Of a DNA stretch of 64,000 nt, positions 37,226 to 45,367 are shown one piece after another. Origin of the DNA: UBA7662 sp943369355 (lineage in GTDB: Bacteria > Bacteroidota > Bacteroidia > UBA7662); contig CALRMX020000002.1 in the NCBI GenBank assembly GCA_943369355.1, positions 248,001 through 312,000 of the forward strand. The letters are read 5' to 3'. The notes beneath the pieces were generated by a model. The model was not told the origin of the DNA, ran no database searches, and saw only the letters and a program-made list of their open reading frames with translations. How positions within the stretch are numbered: position 1 is the first letter of the stretch; every line of letters starts with the position of its first letter. The translations under genes and the position numbers were made by a program.

Positions 37226-37603
37226 TTAATCGTTATGGGTGTTCGGGTTCTCTCGATACAAACAACAACCTGGAAGTTTGGAATAAACCGTTGTTTCGGC
37301 TTTAACCTTTGGCGTATCGTGACCAACTGCAGCAATTTTTTTGTGCAGCTCTTCCTCAGTAATTATTCGTGGATTGTACTTAATGAGGATTTCCTTAGTT
37401 ACTCTGTCCCAATCCGCGAAATTTACGCCTTTTACATCGAGGGCAGTTTCAATGCGTTTCTCACACATGCCGCAATTACCCGAAACGGTAAAGCGAATCT
37501 CGGCTTTTTTGGGCGGCTTTTGCGCGTTTGCCGTGCTAGTCAGTGCTAGTGAAATCAGCATCAAAATGCCGATATATAAATTTTTTGAAGTTTGAATTTT
37601 CAT
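37226..37603 (-). CDS. Secreted heavy-metal-associated (HMA) domain protein
   Basis: 125 residues with a signal peptide (cleavage near STANAQ), then an HMA domain with a metal-binding Cys pair in TVSGNCGMCEKRIETAL (C-x2-C, about residues 42-45) and the usual second half (ITEEELHKKIAAVGHDTPKVKAE). Additional cysteines occur at the C-terminus (GCCLYR). Such domains bind copper, zinc or similar ions in the periplasm. It is the middle gene of the cassette with the receptor, likely passing metal between membranes. Specificity is unknown. Confidence 0.88.
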   Translation of the reverse strand: MKIQTSKNLYIGILMLISLALTSTANAQKPPKKAEIRFTVSGNCGMCEKRIETALDVKGVNFADWDRVTKEILIKYNPRIITEEELHKKIAAVGHDTPKVKAETTVYSKLPGCCLYRENPNTHND

Positions 37604-37649
37604 GTTTTGTCTTTTTAGAATTTGAAGTAGGGCTGCAATTATTCCTATC

Positions 37650-38033
37650 CTAAATTCTAAAAGTCATGTTCTTCAAATAAATGCCCTCTTCAGGTGGGGC
37701 ACGATCACTTAAACATGCAAATACACACGCATACTCTTTTTCAAACTGTACCGCTATCGTTTGTAATTCGTAAAGAGGAACTAGAACGGCTGCAAAAATA
37801 TCGGCTTGAGAAAAGTAATGTGTGGATTGCGTGTCTATCAGCTGCTTCTCCGACCGACAACAGTCGCTATCCGCTTCAGGAGATGGACACAAGCAACTGT
37901 TCTTTTCTTGTACCGCAAAACTTACTGCCTTCACACGACCTAAGCAATAATGTAGCTGTACCACTATGCCCGTGGAGGCAAGCAGGTAGGCAAAGATCAA
38001 TGCTGGTATAATGAAAGTACGCAACTTATGCAT
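37650..38033 (-). CDS. HYC_CC_PP family protein
   Basis: 127 residues: an N-terminal membrane helix or signal (about 6-26), then the three motifs that name the family, LHYCLGR, a Cys pair in SDCCRSE and APPEEG near the end. The family is small, Bacteroidota-restricted in my experience, and regularly neighbours the metal-type TonB receptor and HMA gene; its function is not established. I chose the ATG of MHKLRT because an extra 12-codon extension runs into the palindromic promoter region. Divergent from the barrel-protein gene. Confidence 0.85.
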   Translation of the reverse strand: MHKLRTFIIPALIFAYLLASTGIVVQLHYCLGRVKAVSFAVQEKNSCLCPSPEADSDCCRSEKQLIDTQSTHYFSQADIFAAVLVPLYELQTIAVQFEKEYACVFACLSDRAPPEEGIYLKNMTFRI

Positions 38034-38038
38034 GCTAC

Positions 38039-38052
38039 AAAGTACGTACTTT
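38039..38052. promoter_or_regulatory. 14-bp perfect palindrome, candidate operator
   Basis: AAAGTACGTACTTT equals its own reverse complement. It lies five bases upstream of the HYC_CC_PP ATG and partly overlaps a TACTTTG that resembles a shortened -7 box for the minus strand. It could be the site of a metal-responsive repressor. Confidence 0.4.
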
Positions 38053-38109
38053 TTAAGTAATTGTGCCACAATCAGCTACTTCTCGTATTTTCGAAACAAA
38101 AAATCAAAC

Positions 38110-38730
38110 ATGAAACGAACCCTACTCTTAATGTTGCTTATTTCATCATGCAATATTGGTAACGCTCAAATTTTTCAGCTGGGTCTGCGTTTTGGAGCAC
38201 AATCGGCAAATATAAATGCGAAAGAGGCCTCCAATTCAAACCTTCAAACCATAGCTCAATCTGATGCGAGATTTGGTTTTCATGCGGGATTATATTCTCG
38301 AATTATGGTACTTGGATTTTATGTTCAGCCCGAAGTATTATTTGTTTCCAATTCATCCGATATGGTGATACCTGGTGTGAGCACAAATACCGTTGCTCAA
38401 CTCAATTACAACCGTCTCGACGTTCCTGTGCTTATTGGCAAACGCTTTTTCGGAATTGTACGGGCAAATGCTGGCCCAGTATTTACACAATACCTCAAGG
38501 CTGATGTTAGAAATGGGGGCATTACCGAAGACATTATCAATCAATACAAATCAAGCACGGTAGGTTATCAAATTGGCGTGGGGGCTGATGTATGGAAACT
38601 GCGACTCGATTTGAAATATGAAGGCGGCTTTGGAGCAGTTGTAAATAATTTATCTATCCAAGGACAATCGTTCAACACCGATTTAAGACCTCGTCAGTGG
38701 GTCATGTCAGTAGGATGGCGATTGCTGTAA
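38110..38730 (+). CDS. Outer-membrane beta-barrel (PorT-like) protein
   Basis: 206 residues beginning with a signal peptide (MKRTLLLMLLISSCNIGNAQ) and followed by an eight-stranded-barrel pattern: FQLGLRFGAQSANI, ARFGFHAGLYSRI, FYVQPEVLFVS and the final RQWVMSVGWRLL. This is the porin_family/OMP_b-brl_2 type of Bacteroidota. The start is placed at MKRT; the preceding 33 codons lie in the divergent regulatory region. A TATTTTCG (one mismatch from TAnnTTTG) precedes it. Cargo or partner unknown. Confidence 0.82.
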   Translation: MKRTLLLMLLISSCNIGNAQIFQLGLRFGAQSANINAKEASNSNLQTIAQSDARFGFHAGLYSRIMVLGFYVQPEVLFVSNSSDMVIPGVSTNTVAQLNYNRLDVPVLIGKRFFGIVRANAGPVFTQYLKADVRNGGITEDIINQYKSSTVGYQIGVGADVWKLRLDLKYEGGFGAVVNNLSIQGQSFNTDLRPRQWVMSVGWRLL

Positions 38731-38760
38731 GCTGAATCTTCTTTATTTCCTAAGACCCGT

Positions 38761-38768
38761 TACTTTTG
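38761..38768 (+). promoter_or_regulatory. -7 box of the EamA gene
   Basis: TACTTTTG is an exact TAnnTTTG and is followed after four bases by the ATG, implying a leaderless or nearly leaderless message. Confidence 0.55.
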
Positions 38769-38772
38769 CGCG

Positions 38773-39666
38773 ATGAATAAAAACGTGCTGGTACACGGGT
38801 CGTTGTTTTTAACAGCTCTACTTTATGGCGGCTCCTATACCATAGCAAAAAATTTAATGCCCGAATGGATAGGCCCTTACGGTTTTATTCTTCTTCGTGT
38901 CTGGATTGCAACGGCCTTTTTTTGGTTCATCGATCCACTCGTTAATCGTAATCGACAGCTGCCGAGTCGAAAAGACTTATTGCTGATGGTGGCTTGTGCG
39001 TTTTTTGGGGTAGCTGGGAATATGTTGCTTTTTTTCAAGGGCTTATCCATAAGTTCTCCTATCAATGCTTCGGTCATCATGATAACGTCTCCGATTTTTA
39101 TACTGGTCGTAGCATCGTTTTATCGATCCGAAAAAATAGGCTGGAAAAAACTACTAGGTATTAGCTTGGGTACAATTGGGGCCGTTTTGTTAATGTTAGG
39201 CACGAGCACATCGGACTCAGCTGGTATAGCCAACAGCCCTTGGGGCAACCTGATGGTATTGATAAATGCGCTGTTTTTTGCAACATATTTGGTGCTTGTA
39301 CGGCCATTAATGTCGAGATATGCAACATTTACTGTGATTAAATGGATATTTCTATTTGGTTGCCTCATGGTGCTACCTTTTGGTGCAGCAGAAGCCCTTG
39401 CTGTATCTTGGACTTCATTCGGCGTTAAACAGTGGCTAGAGTTTTTATACATCATCCTAGGAATTAGTATAGTAGCTTACTGGTTAAATGCTTGGTCATT
39501 AAAACATGTAAACTCTTCGGTCGTGGGTACTTATATCTATCTTCAGCCAGTACTTGCAACTGCAATAGCTGTTGTTTGGGGTGGTGATCGTCTATATTTT
39601 GAACAAGTAATTTTTGCATTCATGATATTCTCTGGGGTGTATCTCGTCAGCGAGGCCCGGAATTAG
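38773..39666 (+). CDS. EamA/DMT-family transporter
   Basis: 297 residues with ten membrane helices in two EamA repeats (about 8-140 and 155-295). The first repeat includes GGSYTIAKNLMPEWIGPYGFILLRVWIA, and the second includes SVVGTYIYLQPVLATAIAVVWGGDRL, the usual end of the second repeat. Members export amino acids or metabolites, but the substrate is not predictable. It stands between the barrel protein and yicC on the same strand and has its own -7 box. Confidence 0.9.
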   Translation: MNKNVLVHGSLFLTALLYGGSYTIAKNLMPEWIGPYGFILLRVWIATAFFWFIDPLVNRNRQLPSRKDLLLMVACAFFGVAGNMLLFFKGLSISSPINASVIMITSPIFILVVASFYRSEKIGWKKLLGISLGTIGAVLLMLGTSTSDSAGIANSPWGNLMVLINALFFATYLVLVRPLMSRYATFTVIKWIFLFGCLMVLPFGAAEALAVSWTSFGVKQWLEFLYIILGISIVAYWLNAWSLKHVNSSVVGTYIYLQPVLATAIAVVWGGDRLYFEQVIFAFMIFSGVYLVSEARN

Positions 39667-39669
39667 TCG

Positions 39670-39677
39670 TACTTTTG
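39670..39677 (+). promoter_or_regulatory. -7 box of yicC
   Basis: TACTTTTG, an exact TAnnTTTG, ends four bases before the yicC ATG. Same arrangement as the gene before it. Confidence 0.55.
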
Positions 39678-39681
39678 CCTT

Positions 39682-40548
39682 ATGATTCGATCCATGACCG
39701 GCTTTGGTAAAGCCACTGCACAATTGCCCATCGGCCTGGTTACTGTTGAAATACGTTCGTTAAACAGCAAGTTTCTAGATTTAAACTTAAAGCTTGCTCG
39801 GTTGGTACAGGATCGCGAATATCAATTTCGTCAGTTGATTTCAACGCCTATCGAACGTGGTAAGGTTACTTTTTCGGTCAACGTCGAAAGAACAGGTAAA
39901 GAAGCGTCGAAGCTTATCAATGAATCACTCGTAAGCGCTTACTTCACCGAGCTAAAAGCCCTCTCGGTAACCCTCGGTGAACAAAACCAACACTTACTTC
40001 CCATCATCATGCGTCTTCCTGAAGTGGTTGGGGGTGAGCAAACCGACGACGAAAGTTGGTGGCCGGCACTCGAATTATTGGTTAATCAGGCACTAAAAGC
40101 GTTTGATGCCTTTCGGGAAACCGAGGGACAACAAACCGGTGCAGATATGCTAAACTGTGTTGAAAACATCTTAACAGCCCTATCCCAAATAGATCCTTTT
40201 GAACAAGAACGGATCGACACCATTCGTAAACGTATGCAGGTTGGTCTCGAAAATGCACTAGAGCCGGAGCAAATTGATAATAACCGCTTTGAACAAGAAT
40301 TAATTTTCTTCCTCGAAAAACTCGACATCAGTGAAGAAAAACAACGTTTACGTCAACACTGTGATTATTTTAAAAACACCCTAAATGAACGTTCTGGCGG
40401 AAAAAAATTAGGATTTATCGCCCAAGAAATGGGGCGTGAAATAAATACTTTAGGCTCAAAAAGCAATCATGTTGAAATACAAAAGCGGGTTGTAGACATG
40501 AAAAATGAGTTGGAAAAAATCAAAGAACAGGTTCTTAACGTTCTGTAA
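39682..40548 (+). CDS. yicC: YicC-family endoribonuclease
   Basis: 288 residues. It starts MIRSMTGFGKA, the strict N-terminal signature of the YicC family. It includes VEIRSLNSKFLDL and ends with the DUF1732 part containing SEEKQRLRQHCDYF, SGGKKLGFIAQEMGREINTLGSKS, the most conserved block of the family. YicC proteins are metal-dependent RNases involved in RNA decay and stress adaptation. gmk follows three bases later, as in many genomes, and nadD overlaps gmk, giving a three-gene unit. Confidence 0.94.
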   Translation: MIRSMTGFGKATAQLPIGLVTVEIRSLNSKFLDLNLKLARLVQDREYQFRQLISTPIERGKVTFSVNVERTGKEASKLINESLVSAYFTELKALSVTLGEQNQHLLPIIMRLPEVVGGEQTDDESWWPALELLVNQALKAFDAFRETEGQQTGADMLNCVENILTALSQIDPFEQERIDTIRKRMQVGLENALEPEQIDNNRFEQELIFFLEKLDISEEKQRLRQHCDYFKNTLNERSGGKKLGFIAQEMGREINTLGSKSNHVEIQKRVVDMKNELEKIKEQVLNVL

Positions 40549-40551
40549 TTC

Positions 40552-41118
40552 GTGGCTGGTAAACTCATCATTTTTAGTGCTCCTAGCGGTTCAGGTAAAA
40601 CAACACTTGTACACCACTTACTACGGCAAATACCCGAATTACAATTTAGCATTTCGGCAACAAGTAGGGAAAAACGAGCCTATGAGACCGACGGCAAGGA
40701 TTACCATTTTTTGAGCCCAGATGAATTCCGGAGTAGAGTTGCCAGTGGCGATTTCGTGGAATGGGAAGAAGTTTATCCCGGTACTTTTTATGGAACCTTA
40801 AAATCGGAAATTGATAAAATTTTAGATTCCGGTAAATCCGTGATTTTTGATTTAGATGTTCAGGGTGGTTTAAATCTAAAAAAACGTTACGGGCCGAAGG
40901 CCCTCGCGATTTTCGTGAAAGTTGAATCGGTCGCTATTCTGCGTCAACGGCTTACAGCCAGAAACACCGAAAGCCCTGAAAAGCTCGCAACGCGTCTTTC
41001 CAAGGCCGAGTTTGAAATGCAATTTGCCGAACAATTCGACCGTGTAATCATCAATCAAGAGTTAGAAACTGCAAAAAGGGAAGCTGTCACGGTTGTTCGT
41101 GAGTTTTTAGGTCTATGA
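40552..41118 (+). CDS. gmk: Guanylate kinase
   Basis: Phosphorylates GMP to GDP in nucleotide metabolism. 188 residues with the P-loop FSAPSGSGKTT at residues 6-16, the GMP-binding ATSREKRAYETDGKDYHFL and the GTFYGTLKSEI motif, plus lid-region IVFDLDVQGGLNLKK. Full length for the family. The start is GTG, three bases after yicC. Its end overlaps nadD by four bases. Confidence 0.96.
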   Translation: MAGKLIIFSAPSGSGKTTLVHHLLRQIPELQFSISATSREKRAYETDGKDYHFLSPDEFRSRVASGDFVEWEEVYPGTFYGTLKSEIDKILDSGKSVIFDLDVQGGLNLKKRYGPKALAIFVKVESVAILRQRLTARNTESPEKLATRLSKAEFEMQFAEQFDRVIINQELETAKREAVTVVREFLGL

Positions 41119-41690
41119 AAAAAACGGGACTATTTTTCGGCACGTTCAACCCCATCCACATAGGGCACCTTATTTTGGCCGATCACTTTGCCAACCGTGG
41201 AGAGCTCGACGAGGTTTGGCTGGTTGTTACTCCACAGAGTCCTTTTAAAACTAAAAACAAGCTATTAGATCAATACTTGCGTCTGGATCTCGTACATAGG
41301 GCAATAGCCAACAACCCAAAACTCAAGGTTAGCGATATTGAATTTCACTTACCTGCACCACATTATACCATTCACACCCTATTACATCTACAGGAAAAAT
41401 TCCCCGATCGGACATTTTCGTTAATCATGGGAGAAGATAACCTAGTTGGTCTGCCAAAATGGAAAAATTATCTGCAGATAATAGAACATTATCACATTTA
41501 CGTTTATCCGAGGCCCCAGCAAGAAAAGAGCCCCTTGATCCATTATACAAATGTTCGATTAACCAATGCTCCGCTCATTGAAATAGCATCGAGCACCATC
41601 AGGGAATATCTGAGAATGGATCAATCAGTACGGTATTTATTGCCCGACAGCATTTGTGATTACGTTGTGCAGGAACAATTTTATCGTTAA
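41115..41690 (+). CDS. nadD: Nicotinate-nucleotide adenylyltransferase
   Basis: Adenylates nicotinate mononucleotide in NAD synthesis. 191 residues with the nucleotidyltransferase motif GTFNPIHIGHLILAD (residues 10-24; the HxGH motif) and IASSTIREYLR near residue 157 (the ISSTxIR motif). LMGEDNLVGLPKWKN is typical of NadD. nadA is the next gene, on the other side of the candidate replication origin, and nadB is also in the window, which gives a notable concentration of NAD genes. Confidence 0.94.
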   Translation: MKKTGLFFGTFNPIHIGHLILADHFANRGELDEVWLVVTPQSPFKTKNKLLDQYLRLDLVHRAIANNPKLKVSDIEFHLPAPHYTIHTLLHLQEKFPDRTFSLIMGEDNLVGLPKWKNYLQIIEHYHIYVYPRPQQEKSPLIHYTNVRLTNAPLIEIASSTIREYLRMDQSVRYLLPDSICDYVVQEQFYR

Positions 41691-42071
41691 TCCAGCATTA
41701 TCCACAAATGTTTATACCATATGTGGGCTTTCGTTCACAACGGGTGGAAAGCTCCTTGTTTGAACAGAATAATGAATTATCGAAACTTATTTATCCTTTT
41801 TCAAGCAGTGAATCGTTTACAAAATTCTAAATGTTCACATTCTCTTAACAGAAATTGGTTTGGTTAGAGCGTGAACAAAAGCAGTTAACATATGTGGATA
41901 AGCAATGAAAAGACTCGAATAAAGAGGAACTTTGCAACATTACGTCTGTTGACAATATGGTAAGCTTAGTGGATAGTGGATTTGACAAGTTAAATTTTGG
42001 TGATATATCCACTTATGCACGGCACTAACCATAACAACCATTCTTTTTTAAATATTTATTAAAAGGAAAAG
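41691..42071. other. Candidate replication origin (oriC)
   Basis: A 381-bp gene-free region. Perfect DnaA boxes TTATCCACA are found at 41698-41706 (plus) and 41893-41901 (minus strand). Near-boxes sharing the TATCCAC core are at 41968-41976 (minus) and 42005-42013 (plus), and looser TTATCC or GTTCAC forms lie between. The right end, 42041-42064, is AT-rich (runs of T, then AAATATTTATTAAAA) and suits DNA unwinding. No coding potential is seen. A shift in G/C strand bias occurs around here, and mnmG with parS sites is 9 kb away. The dnaA gene itself is not in the window. Confidence 0.7.
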
Positions 42072-43082
42072 ATGCTGAGTGACTCATTGAAAATTTCCGT
42101 TGAAAAGCTGGAAAAAATTGGCTTTCTGGATTTAGCTGTTGACCCTACGCTTGATCTTGTCGCTGAAATTTCTCGTTTGAAAAAAGAGAAAAACGCAATT
42201 ATTCTTGCTCATTATTACCAAACGGGTGATATACAAGATGTTGCAGATTACATTGGCGACAGTTTAGGTTTGTCGCAAGCTGCAGCAAATACGAATGCTG
42301 ATATTATTTTATTTGCTGGTGTGCATTTTATGGCCGAAACAGCCAAGATCTTATGCCCTGACAAGAAAGTACTTTTGCCAGATCTGAAAGCGGGCTGCTC
42401 ATTGGCAGACTCAGCTCCTGCCGCTCTTTTTGAACGATTTAAAAACGAGCATCCAGGACACATTGTAATTAGCTACATCAATTGTACTGCTGAAATTAAA
42501 GCGCTAAGCGATATTATTTGTACGTCAAGTAACGCGATTCAGATTGTGGAAAGTTTGCCCAAGGAGCAGAAAATTATTTTTGCCCCCGACAAAAATCTAG
42601 GTGCATACATCAATAAAAAAACGGGCCGAGATATGGTACTCTGGAATGGTAGCTGTATGGTCCATGAAATTTTTAGTCTCGAAAAAATAGTCCAACTCCG
42701 TTTGCAGTATCCAAATGCTGAGTTTATTGCACATCCGGAATGTGAGGCGGAACTTTTAGAAATAGCAGATTTTATAGGGTCCACAACTGCTTTACTCAAT
42801 TATGCAGTAAAAAGTGAAAGTAGCCAGTTTATAGTAGCCACCGAAACGGGAATTTTGCACCAAATGCAAAAGTCGGCGCCTCACAAAGAGTTTATTCCTG
42901 CACCTCCTAATAATCACTGTGCTTGTAACGACTGCCCACATATGAAATTAAATACACTCGAAAAGGTGTATTTAGCGCTGCAATACGAAAAACCTGAATT
43001 ATTCATGGATGAAGCGCTAAGAGAAAAAGCCAAGAAGCCAATCGTACGCATGTTGGAGTTGTCGGCGCAATTTGGACTATAA
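42072..43082 (+). CDS. nadA: Quinolinate synthase
   Basis: Condenses iminoaspartate (from NadB) with dihydroxyacetone phosphate to quinolinate, using a 4Fe-4S cluster. 336 residues with the three cluster cysteines in LKAGCSLADSAP (Cys109), WNGSCMVHEIF and CACNDCPHMKLN. ILAHYYQTGDIQDVADYIGDSLGLSQAA is the family N-terminal signature. No promoter of the TAnnTTTG form is visible immediately upstream. It is the first gene of the rightward block that runs from the candidate origin. nadB is separate at 55.4-57 kb on the other strand. Confidence 0.97.
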   Translation: MLSDSLKISVEKLEKIGFLDLAVDPTLDLVAEISRLKKEKNAIILAHYYQTGDIQDVADYIGDSLGLSQAAANTNADIILFAGVHFMAETAKILCPDKKVLLPDLKAGCSLADSAPAALFERFKNEHPGHIVISYINCTAEIKALSDIICTSSNAIQIVESLPKEQKIIFAPDKNLGAYINKKTGRDMVLWNGSCMVHEIFSLEKIVQLRLQYPNAEFIAHPECEAELLEIADFIGSTTALLNYAVKSESSQFIVATETGILHQMQKSAPHKEFIPAPPNNHCACNDCPHMKLNTLEKVYLALQYEKPELFMDEALREKAKKPIVRMLELSAQFGL

Positions 43083-43100
43083 TTACGAACTTAGAAGGCC

Positions 43101-44246
43101 ATGTTTCTTACTAAGCTTCCAAATACAGGTGATAGTATTTTTTCTGTCATGACACGCTTGGCCGGTGTGCATGGTGCCTTGAATCTTGCTCAAGGTTTTC
43201 CGGATTACCAACCCGATGAGGCTTTGGTAGAACTGGTAGCTAAAGCTTTACGCGATGGTCACAATCAATATGCACCAATGCCGGGTATGGCAGATTTGCG
43301 AACTCAACTTTCTACTAAAGCGAAACGTGTTTACGGGTATCAACCTGATCCTGAATTGGAAATTACGGTTACTGCAGGGGCAACTCAAGCCATTTTCACA
43401 GCTATAGCCGCATTGGTCTCTAACGAGCAAGAAGTGATTTGTTTTGATCCATCGTATGACTGTTATGCTCCGGCCATTCGTGTTCAAGGTGCACGCCCAA
43501 TACACATTCCTATGGAGTTTGTAGGTGGAGTATATCGCTACAACTGGGATATGCTTCGGGCGAGAATTAATACACGTACCAGGATGGTGATCATCAATAA
43601 TCCGCATAACCCTGCTGGTACAGTGCTCGATAAACCCGATTTAGATAGAATAGCCGAATTGTTAAGAAATACCGAAGTAGCTGTTCTGGCAGATGAGGTG
43701 TACGAACATATGGTATACGATGGAAAACAGCACTTGAGCATGCTATCTCATCCGGAGCTGCGTGAACGTTCCATTGTAGTTAGTTCATTTGGTAAAACGT
43801 ACCACAATACGGGTTGGAAAATTGGTTACGCAATCGCTCCCGACTCTTTGATGAAGGAGTTTAGAAAAGTTCATCAGTTTAATGTTTTCTCGGTGAACGC
43901 ACCCATGCAACACGCGTACGCAAAGTGGCTCGAAATAGACAGTAGTTATCTGAAGTTATCTGAGTTTTATCAGGCTAAAAGAGACCTTTTCTTGAACAGC
44001 ATTAAATCTTCTCGTTTTGAGTTTATACCAACGGCTGGTACGTATTTTCAGTTGGCGTCGTATGCTAATATTAGTGATGCTGACGATGTGGAATTTGCCA
44101 AAACTTTAGTTTCAGAAAAAGGAATTGCTGTAATTCCGGTTTCACCTTTCCTACAGTCTGGCGAAAACCCTAAACTCATACGCTTTTGTTTTGCAAAGAA
44201 TAATGAAACTTTAAACAAAGCTGCCGAACTGATATGCGGAATTTAA
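43101..44246 (+). CDS. PLP-dependent aminotransferase (YbdL-like, methionine/glutamine type)
   Basis: 381 residues of fold-type-I class I/II aminotransferases: HGALNLAQGFPDYQPDEALVELV, ATQAIFTAIAALV, NNPHNPAGT, ADEVYEHM and the PLP lysine in SSFGKTYHNTGWKIGY (about residue 235). The early QGFPDY pattern and the partnership with a YafV-like omega-amidase gene (13-bp overlap downstream) suggest the glutamine transaminase K / methionine aminotransferase group. That group uses glutamine to aminate 4-methylthio-2-oxobutyrate in methionine salvage. Confidence 0.92.
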   Translation: MFLTKLPNTGDSIFSVMTRLAGVHGALNLAQGFPDYQPDEALVELVAKALRDGHNQYAPMPGMADLRTQLSTKAKRVYGYQPDPELEITVTAGATQAIFTAIAALVSNEQEVICFDPSYDCYAPAIRVQGARPIHIPMEFVGGVYRYNWDMLRARINTRTRMVIINNPHNPAGTVLDKPDLDRIAELLRNTEVAVLADEVYEHMVYDGKQHLSMLSHPELRERSIVVSSFGKTYHNTGWKIGYAIAPDSLMKEFRKVHQFNVFSVNAPMQHAYAKWLEIDSSYLKLSEFYQAKRDLFLNSIKSSRFEFIPTAGTYFQLASYANISDADDVEFAKTLVSEKGIAVIPVSPFLQSGENPKLIRFCFAKNNETLNKAAELICGI

Positions 44247-45007
44247 GGGTCACTATTCTTCAAATTCCTTTGGTTTGGGAAAATCGTGAAGCGAATTTGA
44301 CTTTCATCGAGGAATTACTACAAAAACGGGTGAACCAAACTGATGTAATCCTATTACCAGAAATGTTCACGAGTGGATTTAGCATGAATGTGAGTGCTTT
44401 TCACGATAATATGGAAGGTGAAACGGTTAGCTGGATGATGAAACAAGCTAGCGATTTTAATGCCTTAATAGTGGGTAGTGTTGCTATTCGAGAAGAAGAT
44501 GCACTTTTTAATAGATTATTGGTTGTTAGTGCTAAAGGTGTGGAGGCAATTTACGATAAGCGCCATTTATTTGGTTTAGCAGGTGAAACTGGGGTATTTT
44601 CTCCAGGCAAAACCCGACTTATTTTTGAGTATAACGGATGGAAAATCAATTTTCAAATTTGTTATGATCTCCGTTTTCCAGTTTGGTCAAGAAATACCGA
44701 TGATTATCACGTATTGATTAATGTTGCAAATTGGCCTGAGAAACGTATCCATGCTTGGGATCAATTGTTGATTGCACGATCTATTGAAAACCAGTGTTTT
44801 ACTGTAGGTGTAAATAGAATTGGTGAAGATGGTAATGGCTTGAAATATCCAGGTCATTCGGTAGTTATTACTCCATTAGGTGATGTGGTGGCTAAAGCTG
44901 TTGATCAGCAGTGGGTAGAAACTTTTGAATTAGCCATACGTGAATTGGATGAAGTGCGATCTAAATTGCCCTTTTTACGTGATAGAGATAAATTTGAGCT
45001 AGAATGA
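44234..45007 (+). CDS. Omega-amidase, YafV-type nitrilase-superfamily hydrolase
   Basis: 257 residues with the nitrilase catalytic triad: Glu in LLPEMFTSGF, Lys in YDKRHLF and Cys in FQICYDLRFPVWS. YNLL-like IARSIENQCFTVGVNRIGEDGNG follows, as in YafV. These enzymes hydrolyse 2-oxoglutaramate formed by glutamine transaminases, pulling those reactions forward. The gene overlaps the aminotransferase upstream by 13 bp, and the next gene begins at its stop (ATGA overlap), so they form a tight unit. Confidence 0.92.
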   Translation: MRNLRVTILQIPLVWENREANLTFIEELLQKRVNQTDVILLPEMFTSGFSMNVSAFHDNMEGETVSWMMKQASDFNALIVGSVAIREEDALFNRLLVVSAKGVEAIYDKRHLFGLAGETGVFSPGKTRLIFEYNGWKINFQICYDLRFPVWSRNTDDYHVLINVANWPEKRIHAWDQLLIARSIENQCFTVGVNRIGEDGNGLKYPGHSVVITPLGDVVAKAVDQQWVETFELAIRELDEVRSKLPFLRDRDKFELE

Positions 45008-45357
45008 AAACAGATCTGAACGAGAAATGGAATATACTTACCGCTAAACTGAGCGAACGTTTTGGGAGAACGCCCGATTTACAAGCAATTCTGTATTTGA
45101 TTGGTGTTGATGTGTTGGGTCAGGGTTTTCGTAAGTTTACCAAAGAAGAAAAACAAGACTTGATGCATATTGCAGTTTGTCGATTACTTTCTTTTTCGGG
45201 CTATTACGAATTTGTTGGGAACGATGAAGAAGGCTGGCCACATTTTAAAGCGTTAAAAAAAGTTCCTGGTGTTAATCTTCTCGAACAAGAAGAGCTTCTT
45301 AAAGCACATGCACTGTATTATTTTGAAGAAATTGAATATATAGAAACAGAACTTTGA
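45004..45357 (+). CDS. Conserved small protein of unknown function
   Basis: A 117-residue soluble protein without signal or membrane segment. It shows a helix-rich pattern: DLQAILYLIGVDVLGQGFRKFTKEEKQDLMHIAVCRLL, then FSGYYEFVGNDEEGWPHFKALKKVPG and an acidic C-terminus (EEIEYIETEL). I do not recognise the family by name, though proteins with this pattern recur beside YbeY/ExoIII-type genes in Bacteroidota. It overlaps the omega-amidase stop and lies 10 bp before the cyclophilin gene, so it sits inside an operon. No function is proposed. Confidence 0.7.
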   Translation: MKTDLNEKWNILTAKLSERFGRTPDLQAILYLIGVDVLGQGFRKFTKEEKQDLMHIAVCRLLSFSGYYEFVGNDEEGWPHFKALKKVPGVNLLEQEELLKAHALYYFEEIEYIETEL

Positions 45358-45367
45358 ACCCATTATC

